Positions 17,718 to 26,598 are shown, counted from the stretch's first letter. The stretch: DNA of 64,000 nucleotides from an uncultured Jannaschia sp. (GCA_947494145.1 CANLTZ010000009.1:62001-126000), one strand, 5' to 3'. The notes: a model not told the origin generated them from the sequence alone. Program-made: numbers and translations.

Positions 17718-18995
17718 TCAGCCGCCGCCGCCCAACCCGTCGCTTAGGCCGATCCGATAGGCCCGCCAGGCTGGCAGGAGCCCGGCCAAGACCGCCGAGA
17801 CGACGATGCCGCTTAGCACAAGTGCCTCGCGAAGTGACAGGCCGACCGGCAGGTCCAGACCGTAGGTCGCACGAAGCCATGCGCCCGCGACAGGGGTTGC
17901 GGCAAGGACCGTCAGAAGGCCGACAAGCACGCCGACCAATGCGACCAGCCCGGATTCGACAACCAGCAATCCTGCGACGATGCCCGGCCGCGCGCCCAGC
18001 GCACGCAGAACGGCGATTTCTCTGCGGCGTTGTTCCAACGTGGCAAGAAGGGTCGCGACCAACCCGACAACCGCCGTGAGCACGACCATGGCCGAAACCG
18101 CCGCCAGCGCTCGCTCTGCCGTGCCCACGACGGACCAAAGCTCCTGCAGGGCGACGCCGGGAAGCACGGCGAGCAAAGGCTCCTCCGGGTACTCGTTGAT
18201 GGCGCGGGCTGTGCGGAAGACGGCGATGCGGCTGGTTGTGCCGACCAGAAGTGCCGTCACCGAATTGGGGGCCAGATCGCCCTCGGCCGCGCGGGCGCGC
18301 AGCACCTCTGCGGGCGTCGTGTGCGCGGCCCGGGCACCGGACGCCCAATCCACATGGATCGCCGTCATCGCCTCCAACGAGATATGGAGCGAATGGTCAG
18401 CCGGCGTCCCGGTCCGCGCAAGGATGCCCGAGACGGTGAAGGGAAGGTCATCGTGGCGCACCAGACCGGCGGCGCCCAGCCCATGGGCGATGACGATGCG
18501 GTCGCCGATCTCATAGTCAAGCGCCCGGGCAACTTCGGCGCCCAACACGACGTCGAACAGATCGTCGAAGCGCGCGCCTTGTTCGATTTCCAGCGAAAGG
18601 CCGCGACCATAGCGATACCGCTCGAAATAGGCGTCGGCTGTGGCAACAACGCGGTAGCCACGATGGCTGTCCCCCAGTGACAGGGGCACGATCCAGTCCA
18701 CATCGTCCAGGGCGACGATGTCCTCGACACTTTCCCAGGAAATATCGTTGGTGGCATTGCCGATGCGGAAGACCGAATAGAGCATCAGTTGCACCCCGCC
18801 CGAACGCCCGCCAACGATCAGGTCGGTGCCCGATATGGTGGAGGCGAAGCTTTCCCAAGCGCCCGTGCGCAATCTTTCGACCGACAGGAACAGTATGGTC
18901 GAGACGGCAACGGCGAGGGCCACCAGCGATATGGCCAGTCGTCGCGACCAAAGCGACGCACCCACCAGCCGCGCAAGCAGACGCAGCCGTGTCAC
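17718..18995 (-). CDS. ABC transporter permease, FtsX/MacB-like
   Basis: A 425-residue inner-membrane permease of the LolC/FtsX type. One transmembrane segment near residues 17-40 is followed by a periplasmic domain of about 220 residues and three more segments after residue 285 (AVSAMVVLTAVVGLVATLL, VVESGLVALVGVLVGLLTVL, ALVLSGIVVSAVLAGLL). The conserved cytoplasmic loop RRREIAVLRALGARPG is present. The start overlaps the ATPase stop by four bases. Such permeases usually transmit force rather than conduct solute; with a ZrgA-like partner it may energise metal acquisition across the envelope. Confidence 0.85.
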   Translation of the reverse strand: MTRLRLLARLVGASLWSRRLAISLVALAVAVSTILFLSVERLRTGAWESFASTISGTDLIVGGRSGGVQLMLYSVFRIGNATNDISWESVEDIVALDDVDWIVPLSLGDSHRGYRVVATADAYFERYRYGRGLSLEIEQGARFDDLFDVVLGAEVARALDYEIGDRIVIAHGLGAAGLVRHDDLPFTVSGILARTGTPADHSLHISLEAMTAIHVDWASGARAAHTTPAEVLRARAAEGDLAPNSVTALLVGTTSRIAVFRTARAINEYPEEPLLAVLPGVALQELWSVVGTAERALAAVSAMVVLTAVVGLVATLLATLEQRRREIAVLRALGARPGIVAGLLVVESGLVALVGVLVGLLTVLAATPVAGAWLRATYGLDLPVGLSLREALVLSGIVVSAVLAGLLPAWRAYRIGLSDGLGGGG

Positions 18996-19693
18996 GCGGT
19001 CTGCCCTGGCGCTTGGATGCGGGCGATATCGCGCAGGTCATCGGCCCGCGCGAAGCGACGACCGATTGCCGGATCGTGGCTGACCATCAGGAGAGCGGCG
19101 CCCGCCGCCCTTGCGCTTTCAAAGAGCAGGTCCAAAAAAGCATCGCGCGCTTCGGTGTCGAGTGCGCTTGTCGGCTCATCGGCGACGATCAGGCGCGGCG
19201 TCCCGATCAAGGCGCGGGCGATGGCCACCCGCTGCTGCTGGCCCACCGACAGCGCCCGGGCCGGGGCGCCATGCAAGGCCGACTGCACACCTAGCCGTTC
19301 CAGCAGATCCACCGCGCGGGCAGGGTCTGCGGCGCCGCGACCGAAGGCGGCGGGAAGCAGCACGTTGGACAAAGTGTCGAGATAGGGGAGCAGGTTGAAT
19401 TGCTGGTGAATCACCCCGATTGCATCCGCCCGCAGCCGATCACGTCCCGCAGCGCGACTGGGCATGTCGCGCCCCGCCACCCGGATTTCGCCTGTATCGG
19501 CGGCCAGAAGACCCGTCGCCAAGCCAAGCAGCGTGGTCTTGCCAGAGCCGGAGGGCCCGCGCAGGAAGGCGGCTTCACCGGTATCCAGCGTGTAATGCGG
19601 CACGCTCAGCGCGAAACCCGTTCCAGGGTATCGGAACGCCACATCGTACATCGACAAGGCGCCGCCCGTCACGGCATCGGGTGCTTCTGCCAC
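18992..19693 (-). CDS. ABC transporter ATP-binding protein (LolD/MacB type)
   Basis: A 233-residue ATPase with Walker A RGPSGSGKTTLLGL, Q-loop IGVIHQQFNLLPYL, Walker B LIVADEPTSALD and H-loop VSHDPAIG. The signature reads LSVGQQQRVAIARAL, with V in place of the usual second-position G (LSVGQ versus LSGGQ); this variant is tolerated in the LolD-type group. It forms the export-type ABC unit with the overlapping FtsX-like permease, six bases downstream of the ZrgA-like gene. Confidence 0.88.
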   Translation of the reverse strand: MAEAPDAVTGGALSMYDVAFRYPGTGFALSVPHYTLDTGEAAFLRGPSGSGKTTLLGLATGLLAADTGEIRVAGRDMPSRAAGRDRLRADAIGVIHQQFNLLPYLDTLSNVLLPAAFGRGAADPARAVDLLERLGVQSALHGAPARALSVGQQQRVAIARALIGTPRLIVADEPTSALDTEARDAFLDLLFESARAAGAALLMVSHDPAIGRRFARADDLRDIARIQAPGQTA

Positions 19694-19699
19694 AGCCGT

Positions 19700-20212
19700 T
19701 CAGCTGGTCGGCAGGGGCAGCGCCTCACCCGGCTCCAGCTCTCCGGCGCCCTGTCCTGCGGGGGTGGCATATTCGACCTCGATTTCCTCAACGGAGGGGT
19801 AAAGCTCGAAGAAGCGCGTCTCGATCTCGGTCAGGGCCGCCGGGTCGGTACAGGTCAGGCTATACTCGACCTCAAAGGCGTTGTGGTCACCCTCTTGATG
19901 CAGTTCCACCTCTGCGGCTTCGCCAGTGCAACCCGCAGCTTCTGGCAGGATGAAAAGCGCCATGGGATCGGCCAGATCCGCCATTGCTTCCTGAACTGCC
20001 GCCTTTTGCTCGTCGGTTTCGGCTGAATGCTCGAAGCCCACGATGTCCGCGCCGGGTGCCTCTAGAATCATCTCGACGCTCTCGCCATCGACCGCCACCT
20101 GCAACGTTACGTGACCATGTTCATGCGCATGCAGGTCCCGAGTTTGGGCAACAACCGGCTGCCCCACCGCAAAGGCGGATAGGGCGGCGAGGCAAAGGCG
20201 GTGTATCTGCAT
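19700..20212 (-). CDS. ZrgA-like (DUF2796) periplasmic metal-binding protein
   Basis: A 170-residue exported protein: signal peptide of about 22 residues ending VVAQ, then the histidine cluster DLHAHEHGHVTLQVAVDG, the usual opening of DUF2796/ZrgA proteins. It continues with EMILEAPGADIVGFEH and C-terminal FFELYPSVEEIEVEY. Three acidic stretches complete a metal-chelating character. It is first gene of the cluster of ABC ATPase, permease and DUF3299 protein, the composition of zinc-regulated Zrg operons. Zinc uptake is the likely role, inferred from family and context. Confidence 0.8.
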   Translation of the reverse strand: MQIHRLCLAALSAFAVGQPVVAQTRDLHAHEHGHVTLQVAVDGESVEMILEAPGADIVGFEHSAETDEQKAAVQEAMADLADPMALFILPEAAGCTGEAAEVELHQEGDHNAFEVEYSLTCTDPAALTEIETRFFELYPSVEEIEVEYATPAGQGAGELEPGEALPLPTS

Positions 20213-20251
20213 GGTTGGCGTCCTCTCTGTTGATTGATTTTGAGGCTATGA

Positions 20252-20270
20252 TGTAACTTCGATGATTACA
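20252..20270. promoter_or_regulatory. Candidate operator between zrgA-like and Rrf2 genes
   Basis: Inverted repeat TGTAA-N9-TTACA located 40 bases upstream of the zrgA-like start, in the divergent gap with the Rrf2 gene. Either the Rrf2 product or a Zur-type zinc repressor could bind here. The 5-bp arms are short, so the call is tentative. Confidence 0.35.
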
Positions 20271-20351
20271 AGAATGTCCCTTGGACGAATTGCGGGTGGT
20301 TCAAGCGCTCCTTATGCAGCTGTGGGAAATCCTGGAAGCACGCAACAAGGC

Positions 20352-20792
20352 ATGTTACGAGGTGCAGACCGTATCAGGACCGCTGATTTGAAACGTAACA
20401 GCCGCCTCTCCCTCGCGCTCCACACGCTTGGCCACATGGCGGGCGACCCGGATCGCCGGCGCACCTCCGCGGATATTGCCGCACATGCAGGGACAAACCC
20501 GGTCGTCGTGCGACGGGTTCTCGGGCATTTGCGTGATGCGGGGATCCTGATATCCGAAAAGGGTCATGCTGGCGGCTGGTGCCTCGCCCGCGCGCCCGAA
20601 ACGATCAGCCTCGCGGATGTTTACGTGGCCTTAGACGAAAGCTTGGTGGCATCGGACAGCGACGCGCAAGTGCCTGCTTGTTCCGTCGAGCACGCGCTGC
20701 ACCGACGCGTGGCCAGTGTCCTGGAAGAGGTCGAGCAGACCTTGATCCAGCGGCTCGGTGAGACGTCCATCCTAAGCATCCGAGGCAATTGA
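20352..20792 (+). CDS. Rrf2-family transcriptional regulator
   Basis: About 146 residues. The Rrf2 winged helix starts at RNSRLSLALHTLGHMAG; the recognition region TSADIAAHAGTNPVVVRRVL and wing GILISEKGHAGGWCLA follow. The C-terminal half ends in a helix around EHALHRRVASVLEEVEQTLI. It lacks the three-cysteine Fe-S set of IscR/NsrR; the lone cysteine in the effector loop (PACSVEH) resembles YwnA/SaiR-type members. The start is uncertain: ATG 20352 is given, but TTG 20388 would place the N-terminus exactly at the family start, and the frame is open back to 20262. Divergent from the zrg-like operon and a candidate for its regulation. Confidence 0.75.
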   Translation: MLRGADRIRTADLKRNSRLSLALHTLGHMAGDPDRRRTSADIAAHAGTNPVVVRRVLGHLRDAGILISEKGHAGGWCLARAPETISLADVYVALDESLVASDSDAQVPACSVEHALHRRVASVLEEVEQTLIQRLGETSILSIRGN

Positions 20793-21106
20793 GGTCGCGT
20801 TACACGGCGATCGTCTGACAGCACTCGCAACCTGACACCGCGCCGCATGATGTGCCCCATAGTCTGGTCAGAGACCTGCTGATTGACCACGTCCATATCC
20901 ATAGGATGGAGAGAGCGGGCGCCTGCGACGATAAAATGATTTGGGCGTTACGGGGTCAGACATGATCGAAAACCCTGCCAGAAACTCAGGCCAGAGGGCT
21001 AGGGCGCTTGCAAGCGGCATGGCCAGTTCCAGACGGTGGTTTCCCCGCGCCTCGCAGGGCGCAGCTTGGCGGTTGACTTGCATCGCGCGGCTGATAGCGC
21101 TGCGGC
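20793..21106. other. Intergenic, nothing recognised
   Basis: Stretch of 314 bases between the Rrf2 and TetR genes, both on the plus strand. Short frames only, no domain similarity and no clear terminator. It presumably holds the tetR promoter. Confidence 0.4.
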
Positions 21107-21766
21107 ATGAAACAGGTGTCTGGCAGACAACATGCCGTCCGGTCCCGCGACCCTGAGCGCACCAAGGGCGAAATCCTGAATGCCGCTTTGAAGGAATTCG
21201 CCGCCAATGGCTTTGACGGCGCGAAGGTGCAGATGATCGCAGAAGTCGCGCGCTGCAATCCGAGGTTGATCTACCACTATTATGGCAGCAAGGAAAAACT
21301 GTACCTCGCAGTGTTGCGCCACATCTATGGGGAAATCCGCGCCCGCGAAGATGAGCTACATCTCGAAGCGATGCCCCCGGAAGAAGCGCTTGATCGGTTG
21401 GTGGCACTCACGTTTGACTTCTTCGAAAGCAACACGGCCTTCCTGTCGATCACACGAAGCGAGAACCTTCTGGGTGGGCGCTTCGTTTCGCAACTGCCCG
21501 AAATCCAGAAAATGTCAGCGCCGTTTCTCGACAAGATTGCTGATATTCTTGCGCGCGGGGCGAAGGCCGGGGTTTTTCGCGGAGGGATCGACCCGCTACA
21601 GCTATATGTCAGCATCGTCGCGCTCAGCGCCCATCACATCAATGCCAGCCATACGCTATCGGCCACGTTCGGGACCGATATCATGGGCAAAGCGTGGCGT
21701 CAGGCGCGGCGCGACCATGTCGGGGCTTTGATCAACAATGCGGTAATCTCGGGCGAATCGTTCTGA
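21107..21766 (+). CDS. TetR-family transcriptional regulator
   Basis: A 219-residue TetR protein. HTH in residues 18-64: KGEILNAALKEFAANGFDG, then VQMIAEVARCNPRLIYHYYGSKEKLY, the canonical YYHF/GSKE-type motif. The C-terminal domain (about 85-215) resembles the TetR_C_29/RutR-like group. It lies 150 bases upstream of, and codirectional with, an ABC importer and amidohydrolase operon, which it most likely controls in response to the imported compound. Confidence 0.88.
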   Translation: MKQVSGRQHAVRSRDPERTKGEILNAALKEFAANGFDGAKVQMIAEVARCNPRLIYHYYGSKEKLYLAVLRHIYGEIRAREDELHLEAMPPEEALDRLVALTFDFFESNTAFLSITRSENLLGGRFVSQLPEIQKMSAPFLDKIADILARGAKAGVFRGGIDPLQLYVSIVALSAHHINASHTLSATFGTDIMGKAWRQARRDHVGALINNAVISGESF

Positions 21767-21837
21767 GTTTGAGCGCTCCTCGGATCGATTGTATGCCTTC
21801 GTATATGTAGTTTTCTTGCACAACCAAGACGAGAACT

Positions 21838-21852
21838 GCCTGGAAAACAGGC
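21838..21852. promoter_or_regulatory. Short palindrome upstream of the ABC operon
   Basis: Inverted repeat GCCTG-N5-CAGGC followed by an AT-rich stretch (about 21857-21890) that could hold a promoter. It sits between tetR and the ATPase gene, where a TetR operator would be expected. Five-base arms only; it could be chance. Confidence 0.3.
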
Positions 21853-21914
21853 TACCGTTCAGTAATTAAGTTTTCGTTTACTTATCCGCTTTCATCCCGT
21901 GCAGGCGGCACTGC

Positions 21915-22781
21915 ATGTCCGGCGGCATGAACATGTCAGCGAGCATCCCCGCAACACCCGCAAAGCCTGCAATGCCCGGTCCCGTGCACATTAGGCCCGC
22001 GTTAGAACTTCAGGACGCATCGGTTGTCTTCGGGGCCGGGGACAAAGCCGTCACGGCCCTGTCGCCCACCTCGCTGAAGATGAAAAGCGGCGATTTCCTC
22101 GCGCTTGTCGGGCCGTCGGGTTGCGGCAAGTCCACCATCCTCAAATTGGTGAGCAACCTGCTGCACCCCTCCTCCGGCCTGGTCCTGGTGGGTGGGAAAG
22201 AGGCCAAGGCCAAGGAATTGCGCATCGGCATGGCGTTCCAGAACCCAACCATGCTGCCCTGGCTGACCATCGAGCAGAACATCATGGTGCCGCTCAAGAT
22301 CGTGGAACCGTTCAAAAAGACCTTTCGGCAGGACAAGAAGGGCGCCTTCCGCGACCGGGTCCACGCGCTGTTGCGCCAAGTTGGTCTGCAAGACTTCGCC
22401 ACTCATTATCCATGGCAGTTGTCGGGTGGGATGCTTCAGCGGTCGAACCTGTGCCGCGCGCTCATCCACGAACCGGACCTCTTGCTGCTGGATGAACCTT
22501 TCGGTGCGCTGGATCAGTTCACCCGCGAAGAGCTTTGGCAGATCATGCAGAACCTCTATCTGGACCGGAAGCCAACGGTGCTTCTGGTCACCCATGATTT
22601 GCGCGAAGCGGGCTATCTGGCCAACCGCATCTGCGTGATGAGCGCGCGGCCTGGCCGCATCATCTCGGACGAGCCGGTCAACATCCCGCAGCCCCGCGAT
22701 ATCGGCATGATCTACAGCCCGGAATTCGTCGAAATGACCCAGGGCCTGCGCGAGCTTATCGCTCAGGTCCGCAGTACGTAA
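21915..22781 (+). CDS. ABC transporter ATP-binding protein, NitT/TauT family
   Basis: A 288-residue importer ATPase of the SsuB/TauB/NrtD type. After a proline- and alanine-rich N-terminal tail of about 28 residues come Walker A GPSGCGKSTILKL, Q-loop AFQNPTMLPWLTIEQNI, signature LSGGMLQRSNLCRAL (M in place of Q, frequent in this family), Walker B LLLLDEPFGALD and VTHDLREA. In-frame ATGs at 21927 and 21933 are alternative starts. First structural gene of the operon behind tetR, 11 bases ahead of the permease. Confidence 0.88.
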   Translation: MSGGMNMSASIPATPAKPAMPGPVHIRPALELQDASVVFGAGDKAVTALSPTSLKMKSGDFLALVGPSGCGKSTILKLVSNLLHPSSGLVLVGGKEAKAKELRIGMAFQNPTMLPWLTIEQNIMVPLKIVEPFKKTFRQDKKGAFRDRVHALLRQVGLQDFATHYPWQLSGGMLQRSNLCRALIHEPDLLLLDEPFGALDQFTREELWQIMQNLYLDRKPTVLLVTHDLREAGYLANRICVMSARPGRIISDEPVNIPQPRDIGMIYSPEFVEMTQGLRELIAQVRST

Positions 22782-22792
22782 GGCGCGGTTCC

Positions 22793-23566
22793 ATGTCAGA
22801 TTCCCAACGCATCCGCCTGCTTTCAAGCTCTCTCATCGTGGGTTTCTTCCTGATGTGGGAGGTGCTTTGCATCCTGCTCAACGTATCGGACCTGGTGCTG
22901 CCGCGCCCGTCCGAAATCATCGTCACGATGTGGACGCGCTTCCCCGTGCTGTGGCCGCATATCCTGCAAACGCTCTATTCAACGCTGACCGGCTTCACCT
23001 TGGGGGTCATCATCGGTGTGGTGCTGGGCGTGATGGTGGGCACCTCCAAGATCGCCTATGCCGTGGCCTACCCGCTGCTGGTGGGCTTTTCTTCGATCCC
23101 GAAAGTCGCGGTCGTTCCGATCTTCGTCTTGTGGTTCGGGTCGGGCACGACGCCGGCGATCCTGACGGCCATGGTGATCTGCGTCTTCCCCATCGTGGTG
23201 AACATCGCGACCGGTCTGGCCACCACCGAGCCCGAACTGGAAGACGTGTTCAAAACCTTGGGTGCGTCGAAATCCGAAATCCTGTGGAATGTCGGACTGC
23301 CCCGCGCCATGCCCTACTTCTTCGCGTCGTTGAAAGTCGCCATCACCCTGTCCTTCGTTGGTGCGGTTCTGTCGGAAACCGTCGCGTCCAATATGGGGAT
23401 CGGCAACGTGATGATGACGGCGTCGTCCAACTTCCAGGTATCGCTGGTCTTTGCCGGGCTCATTATCTTGGCCCTGATGGGCGTGTCCCTTTACGCCGCC
23501 TTTTCCTGGTTGGAACGCCGGGTCACCGGCTGGGCCACGCGCGGCAACGACATCGCCGTCACCTGA
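22793..23566 (+). CDS. ABC transporter permease, NitT/TauT family
   Basis: A 257-residue inner-membrane permease with six hydrophobic segments and the BPD-type EAA loop (ETL-type GASKSEILWNVGLPRAMPYF, about residues 155-175), which docks to the ATPase. Opening WEVLCILLNVSDLVLPRPSE is characteristic of SsuC/ThiX-like permeases. Spaced 11 bases from the ATPase gene and 45 from the binding-protein gene. Confidence 0.88.
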   Translation: MSDSQRIRLLSSSLIVGFFLMWEVLCILLNVSDLVLPRPSEIIVTMWTRFPVLWPHILQTLYSTLTGFTLGVIIGVVLGVMVGTSKIAYAVAYPLLVGFSSIPKVAVVPIFVLWFGSGTTPAILTAMVICVFPIVVNIATGLATTEPELEDVFKTLGASKSEILWNVGLPRAMPYFFASLKVAITLSFVGAVLSETVASNMGIGNVMMTASSNFQVSLVFAGLIILALMGVSLYAAFSWLERRVTGWATRGNDIAVT

Positions 23567-23611
23567 ACCCCAATCCGCACTGTCACATTCACAACGAAAA
23601 AGGTCGTCTTC

Positions 23612-24637
23612 ATGAAACATGCTTTGTTCGGTGCTGCCTTCTCTCTGCTGGCAGGTGTCGCCCCCGCCTTTGCGGAACTGACCGATATCCGCTTCACGCT
23701 GGGTTGGAAGACACAAGGGTCCGACGCGCCTTTCCTTCTAGCCCTGCACGCAGGGTATTTCGAGGAAGAAGGCCTGAACGTCACCATCGACCAGGGCGAA
23801 GGGTCGGCGGCGACGGTGACGCGCATCATGGGCGGGGCCTATGATGCGGGCTTTGGCGATATCAACGCCATCATCCAGAACGCCGCCGCCCGCCCGGGCG
23901 AGGCGCCGGTCATGGTCTACCAGCTTTGGAACCGCCCGCCCTTCGCCATCGTGACGCCCAAGACCGCCGGGATCGAGACGCCCGCCGATTTCGAAGGTAA
24001 GACGCTGGGCGGTGCTCAGGGCACGCCGACGACGCGCCTGTTCCCGGTCTTTGCCGAACTCAACGGCGTAGATTTGGACAAGGTCGGGCAGGAAAACATG
24101 GCGCCCAACCTGCAAGAACCGATGATGATCCGCGGTGATATCGACGGTGCCTTCGTCTTCACCTCCACCAGTTGGTTCAACCTGATCGCCAACCGCCAGG
24201 ATCCGGCCAATGACTTCAACTGGTTCAACTTCGAAGATTACGGAATGGATCTCTATTCCAACGGTCTGATGGTGTCGCGCGATCTGCTGGCTAACAACCC
24301 AGAAGCCGTGGCCGGACTGGTCCGCGCCGTGAACCGCGCCACGATGGAAGTGGCCGTCAATCAGGACAGCTCGGTCGAGGCGATCATGGCCTTCGACAAC
24401 TTGGTGGACCCGGATTTGGAGCGCGCCCGCCTGGAATTTGCCCTCACCAACCTGATGAACGCGCCCGAGGTGGAAGACATCGGCATGGGCGATCTGGTGG
24501 ATGAACGGCTGACCCGCTCCATCGAAATCGTGGCCAAGGGCTATGAGTTGGATCGTCTGCCCGAAGCATCCGAGATCTTCGACCGGTCTTTCTTGCCGCC
24601 GGTCGAGACGCGCAGCTTCGAAGTGACGCTGAATTGA
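23612..24637 (+). CDS. ABC transporter substrate-binding protein, NMT1/THI5-like
   Basis: A 341-residue periplasmic receptor with a signal peptide (residues 1-20, ending AFA) and the NMT1 opening LTDIRFTLGWKTQGSDAPFLLALHAGYFEEEGL. This family binds pyrimidine-like molecules (HMP precursors), riboflavin, nitrate or sulfonates. The aromatic-rich pocket here (W in TLGWK, W in YQLWNRPPF, W in TSTSWFN) fits a planar heterocycle, and the downstream amidohydrolase supports that. Exact ligand unknown. A strong stem-loop follows the gene. Confidence 0.85.
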   Translation: MKHALFGAAFSLLAGVAPAFAELTDIRFTLGWKTQGSDAPFLLALHAGYFEEEGLNVTIDQGEGSAATVTRIMGGAYDAGFGDINAIIQNAAARPGEAPVMVYQLWNRPPFAIVTPKTAGIETPADFEGKTLGGAQGTPTTRLFPVFAELNGVDLDKVGQENMAPNLQEPMMIRGDIDGAFVFTSTSWFNLIANRQDPANDFNWFNFEDYGMDLYSNGLMVSRDLLANNPEAVAGLVRAVNRATMEVAVNQDSSVEAIMAFDNLVDPDLERARLEFALTNLMNAPEVEDIGMGDLVDERLTRSIEIVAKGYELDRLPEASEIFDRSFLPPVETRSFEVTLN

Positions 24638-24646
24638 AGGAGACCT

Positions 24647-24668
24647 TGCGCCCGGGGGACCGGGCGCA
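24647..24668 (+). terminator. Stem-loop after the binding-protein gene
   Basis: Perfect 9-bp stem TGCGCCCGG / CCGGGCGCA with a GGGA loop, 10 bases after the receptor stop. There is no strong U-tract, so it is more likely a partial terminator or mRNA-stabilising hairpin that raises receptor over enzyme expression than a full stop. Confidence 0.6.
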
Positions 24669-24694
24669 GGGGTTTGGCTAAGGATCGCGGCGCG

Positions 24695-26158
24695 GTGACC
24701 AGAACCCTGATCCAAGGCGGGCGTGTCCTTGTTGGGAACGACGCATTCCACGATGTGTCGCTTCTGATCGACGGTGACCGGATCGAGGCGATTCTGCCTT
24801 CGGTCGAAACCGTCGAGAATGCCGAGACGCTTGATGCGTCTCATCGGTTGATCATCCCCGGGTTGGTCAACGGTCACACCCATTCCCATGGCGCCTTGGC
24901 GCGGGGCGGCATCCCGGATGACGCCATTCTCGAAACCTTTCTTGCAGGATCTGCCTGGCTGAACCTAGGCCGCGCACCTGATGACCTGACGCTTTGTGCG
25001 CAATTGTCGGCAGTTGAGCTGATCCGCAAAGGCTGCACGGCCTGTTTCGATCTTTTCATCGAATTGCCCGGCCCCACGGTCGATGGCACCCACGCCGTTG
25101 CCCAAGCCTATCACGATGTGGGTCTGCGCGCGGTCGTCGCCCCCATGGTGGCGGATCAGACGCTCTACCAAGCGCTGCCGGGTTTGCTTGATGCGTTCGA
25201 GCCGCCGTTGAAGGATGCCGTCGCCGCCATGTCCTTGCCGGATTGGTCCGCGACCATGGCGGTCTGCGACGCGGCCTTGCGCGACTGGCCCGTTCCCACA
25301 GGCCGCGTCCGACCCGGCATCGGCCCGACCATCCCGCTGCATTGCTCTGACGCCTTCCTGCAAGCTTGCGCCGCCATGTCTGCGGACATGGGCGTTCCGC
25401 TCCAGACGCATCTGGCCGAGACGCGCTTGCAGCAGATCATGGCCCAGCGAAAATTCGGCACCTCCCTGACGGAATATCTCGACGCTTTGGGCGTGCTGTC
25501 CCCGCGGTTCAGCGGCGCCCATGGCGTTTGGCTTTCGGACCGCGAAACAGCGTTGCTGGCCCAGAACGGCGCCGGGATTTCCCATAACCCCATGAGCAAC
25601 CTGCGCCTGGGCTCCGGCATCGCGCCGCTGCGCCATTTGGCCGATGCGGGCGTGGCGCTGGGCATCGGGACGGATGCCAGCAACACGTCCGATGGGCAAA
25701 ACATGTTCGAAGCCATGCGCTTGGCGGCCACGCTGAGCCGCGCGCAGGCCCCCGACAGCAAGGCTTGGGTGCGCACGCGTGAGGCCTTTGACATGGCGAC
25801 GCGGGGCAGCGCTGGCCTCATGGGGTTCGACAAGGTGGGCCAGATCGCCGAAGGCTGGCAGGCGGATCTGTTGTTCCTGGACCGGACCTATTGCCATTAC
25901 ACCCCGGCGCGCGAAACGCTCGACCAGGTGGTACTGGCCGAAAACGGTGCTGCGTTGCGCGAAGTGATGATCGCCGGGCAAGTGGTCTTTGCGGGCGACC
26001 GTATCCTGACGCTGGATGAAGCGGCCCTTCGTGCCCGCGCCATCGCCGCTGCCGACCGGATCACCCATGCCAATGCCGAGGCGCGCGCCTTGAACGCCGC
26101 TGCCTCCGAAGTCGTCAAAGGCTTCTGCCATGCCCATTGCCACGCCCATCTCCCTTGA
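24695..26158 (+). CDS. Amidohydrolase (aminohydrolase/8-oxoguanine- or SAH-deaminase-like)
   Basis: A metal-dependent hydrolase of about 487 residues, the TIM-barrel amidohydrolase group acting on nucleobases and related N-heterocycles. Metal motif GLVNGHTHSHGALARGG, HLAET (second ligand region), GAHGVW, and the catalytic aspartate in GIGTDASNTSD; final strand WQADLLFLDRT. The GTG at 24695 gives the usual opening TRTLIQGGRVLVG; a TTG at 24674 would add seven residues. It follows the ABC importer, so it probably deaminates or dechlorinates the imported ring compound. Substrate not resolved. Confidence 0.8.
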   Translation: MTRTLIQGGRVLVGNDAFHDVSLLIDGDRIEAILPSVETVENAETLDASHRLIIPGLVNGHTHSHGALARGGIPDDAILETFLAGSAWLNLGRAPDDLTLCAQLSAVELIRKGCTACFDLFIELPGPTVDGTHAVAQAYHDVGLRAVVAPMVADQTLYQALPGLLDAFEPPLKDAVAAMSLPDWSATMAVCDAALRDWPVPTGRVRPGIGPTIPLHCSDAFLQACAAMSADMGVPLQTHLAETRLQQIMAQRKFGTSLTEYLDALGVLSPRFSGAHGVWLSDRETALLAQNGAGISHNPMSNLRLGSGIAPLRHLADAGVALGIGTDASNTSDGQNMFEAMRLAATLSRAQAPDSKAWVRTREAFDMATRGSAGLMGFDKVGQIAEGWQADLLFLDRTYCHYTPARETLDQVVLAENGAALREVMIAGQVVFAGDRILTLDEAALRARAIAAADRITHANAEARALNAAASEVVKGFCHAHCHAHLP

Positions 26159-26172
26159 TCAAAGAGGACCCC

Positions 26173-26598
26173 ATGGACCAGAAAACCGACCCCACTGCCG
26201 CAGCCAAAGCCCTTGTCGAAGCCTATCTCGAACGGTCCATGGTGCCCGATCCAGAAGGTGCGCGGGCCTATGTGTCCGACGATTTCCGCATCACCTTCAC
26301 CGGCGGGCGGCAATTCACCGGCCCCGACCAGACGGCGGCTTTCAATGCCAAAAGGTACAAGTGGGTGAAGAAGAGGTTTCTGCTCACGGATGCCGCCTTC
26401 GACCCCGCCACGGGCGATGTGCACGTCTACAATACCGGGTACCTTTACGGCGAATGGCACGATGGCTCCGCCTTCGAAACCAACCGCTACATGGACAGTT
26501 TCGTTGTGCGTGACGGCCAGATCGTCAGCACCAATGTCTGGAATGACAGCGCCGAAATCCTCCTCCACAAGGCGGGGCTGGCTGAGGCGCCTTTATGA
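26173..26598 (+). CDS. NTF2-like (SnoaL-like) protein
   Basis: A 141-residue single-domain protein of the NTF2 fold: helix AAAKALVEAYLERSM, DDFRITFTGGRQFTG, then strands around VHVYNTGYLYGEWHDGSAF and QIVSTNVWNDSAEILL. Such proteins act as small isomerases, dehydratases or ligand carriers. ATG 26173 has a GAGG ribosome site. It lies 14 bases after the amidohydrolase and overlaps the deacetylase start by four bases, so it belongs to the same pathway. No catalytic assignment is possible. Confidence 0.7.
   Translation: MDQKTDPTAAAKALVEAYLERSMVPDPEGARAYVSDDFRITFTGGRQFTGPDQTAAFNAKRYKWVKKRFLLTDAAFDPATGDVHVYNTGYLYGEWHDGSAFETNRYMDSFVVRDGQIVSTNVWNDSAEILLHKAGLAEAPL

Noticed and set aside
16490-20792. 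tRNA-bounded genomic island with attachment repeats
   Set aside because: No integrase and no second copy of the tRNA 3' end found in the window; kept only as a hint.
22002-22826. Minus-strand frame across the ABC ATPase gene
   Set aside because: Antisense to intact Walker A, signature and Walker B motifs; no domain of its own.
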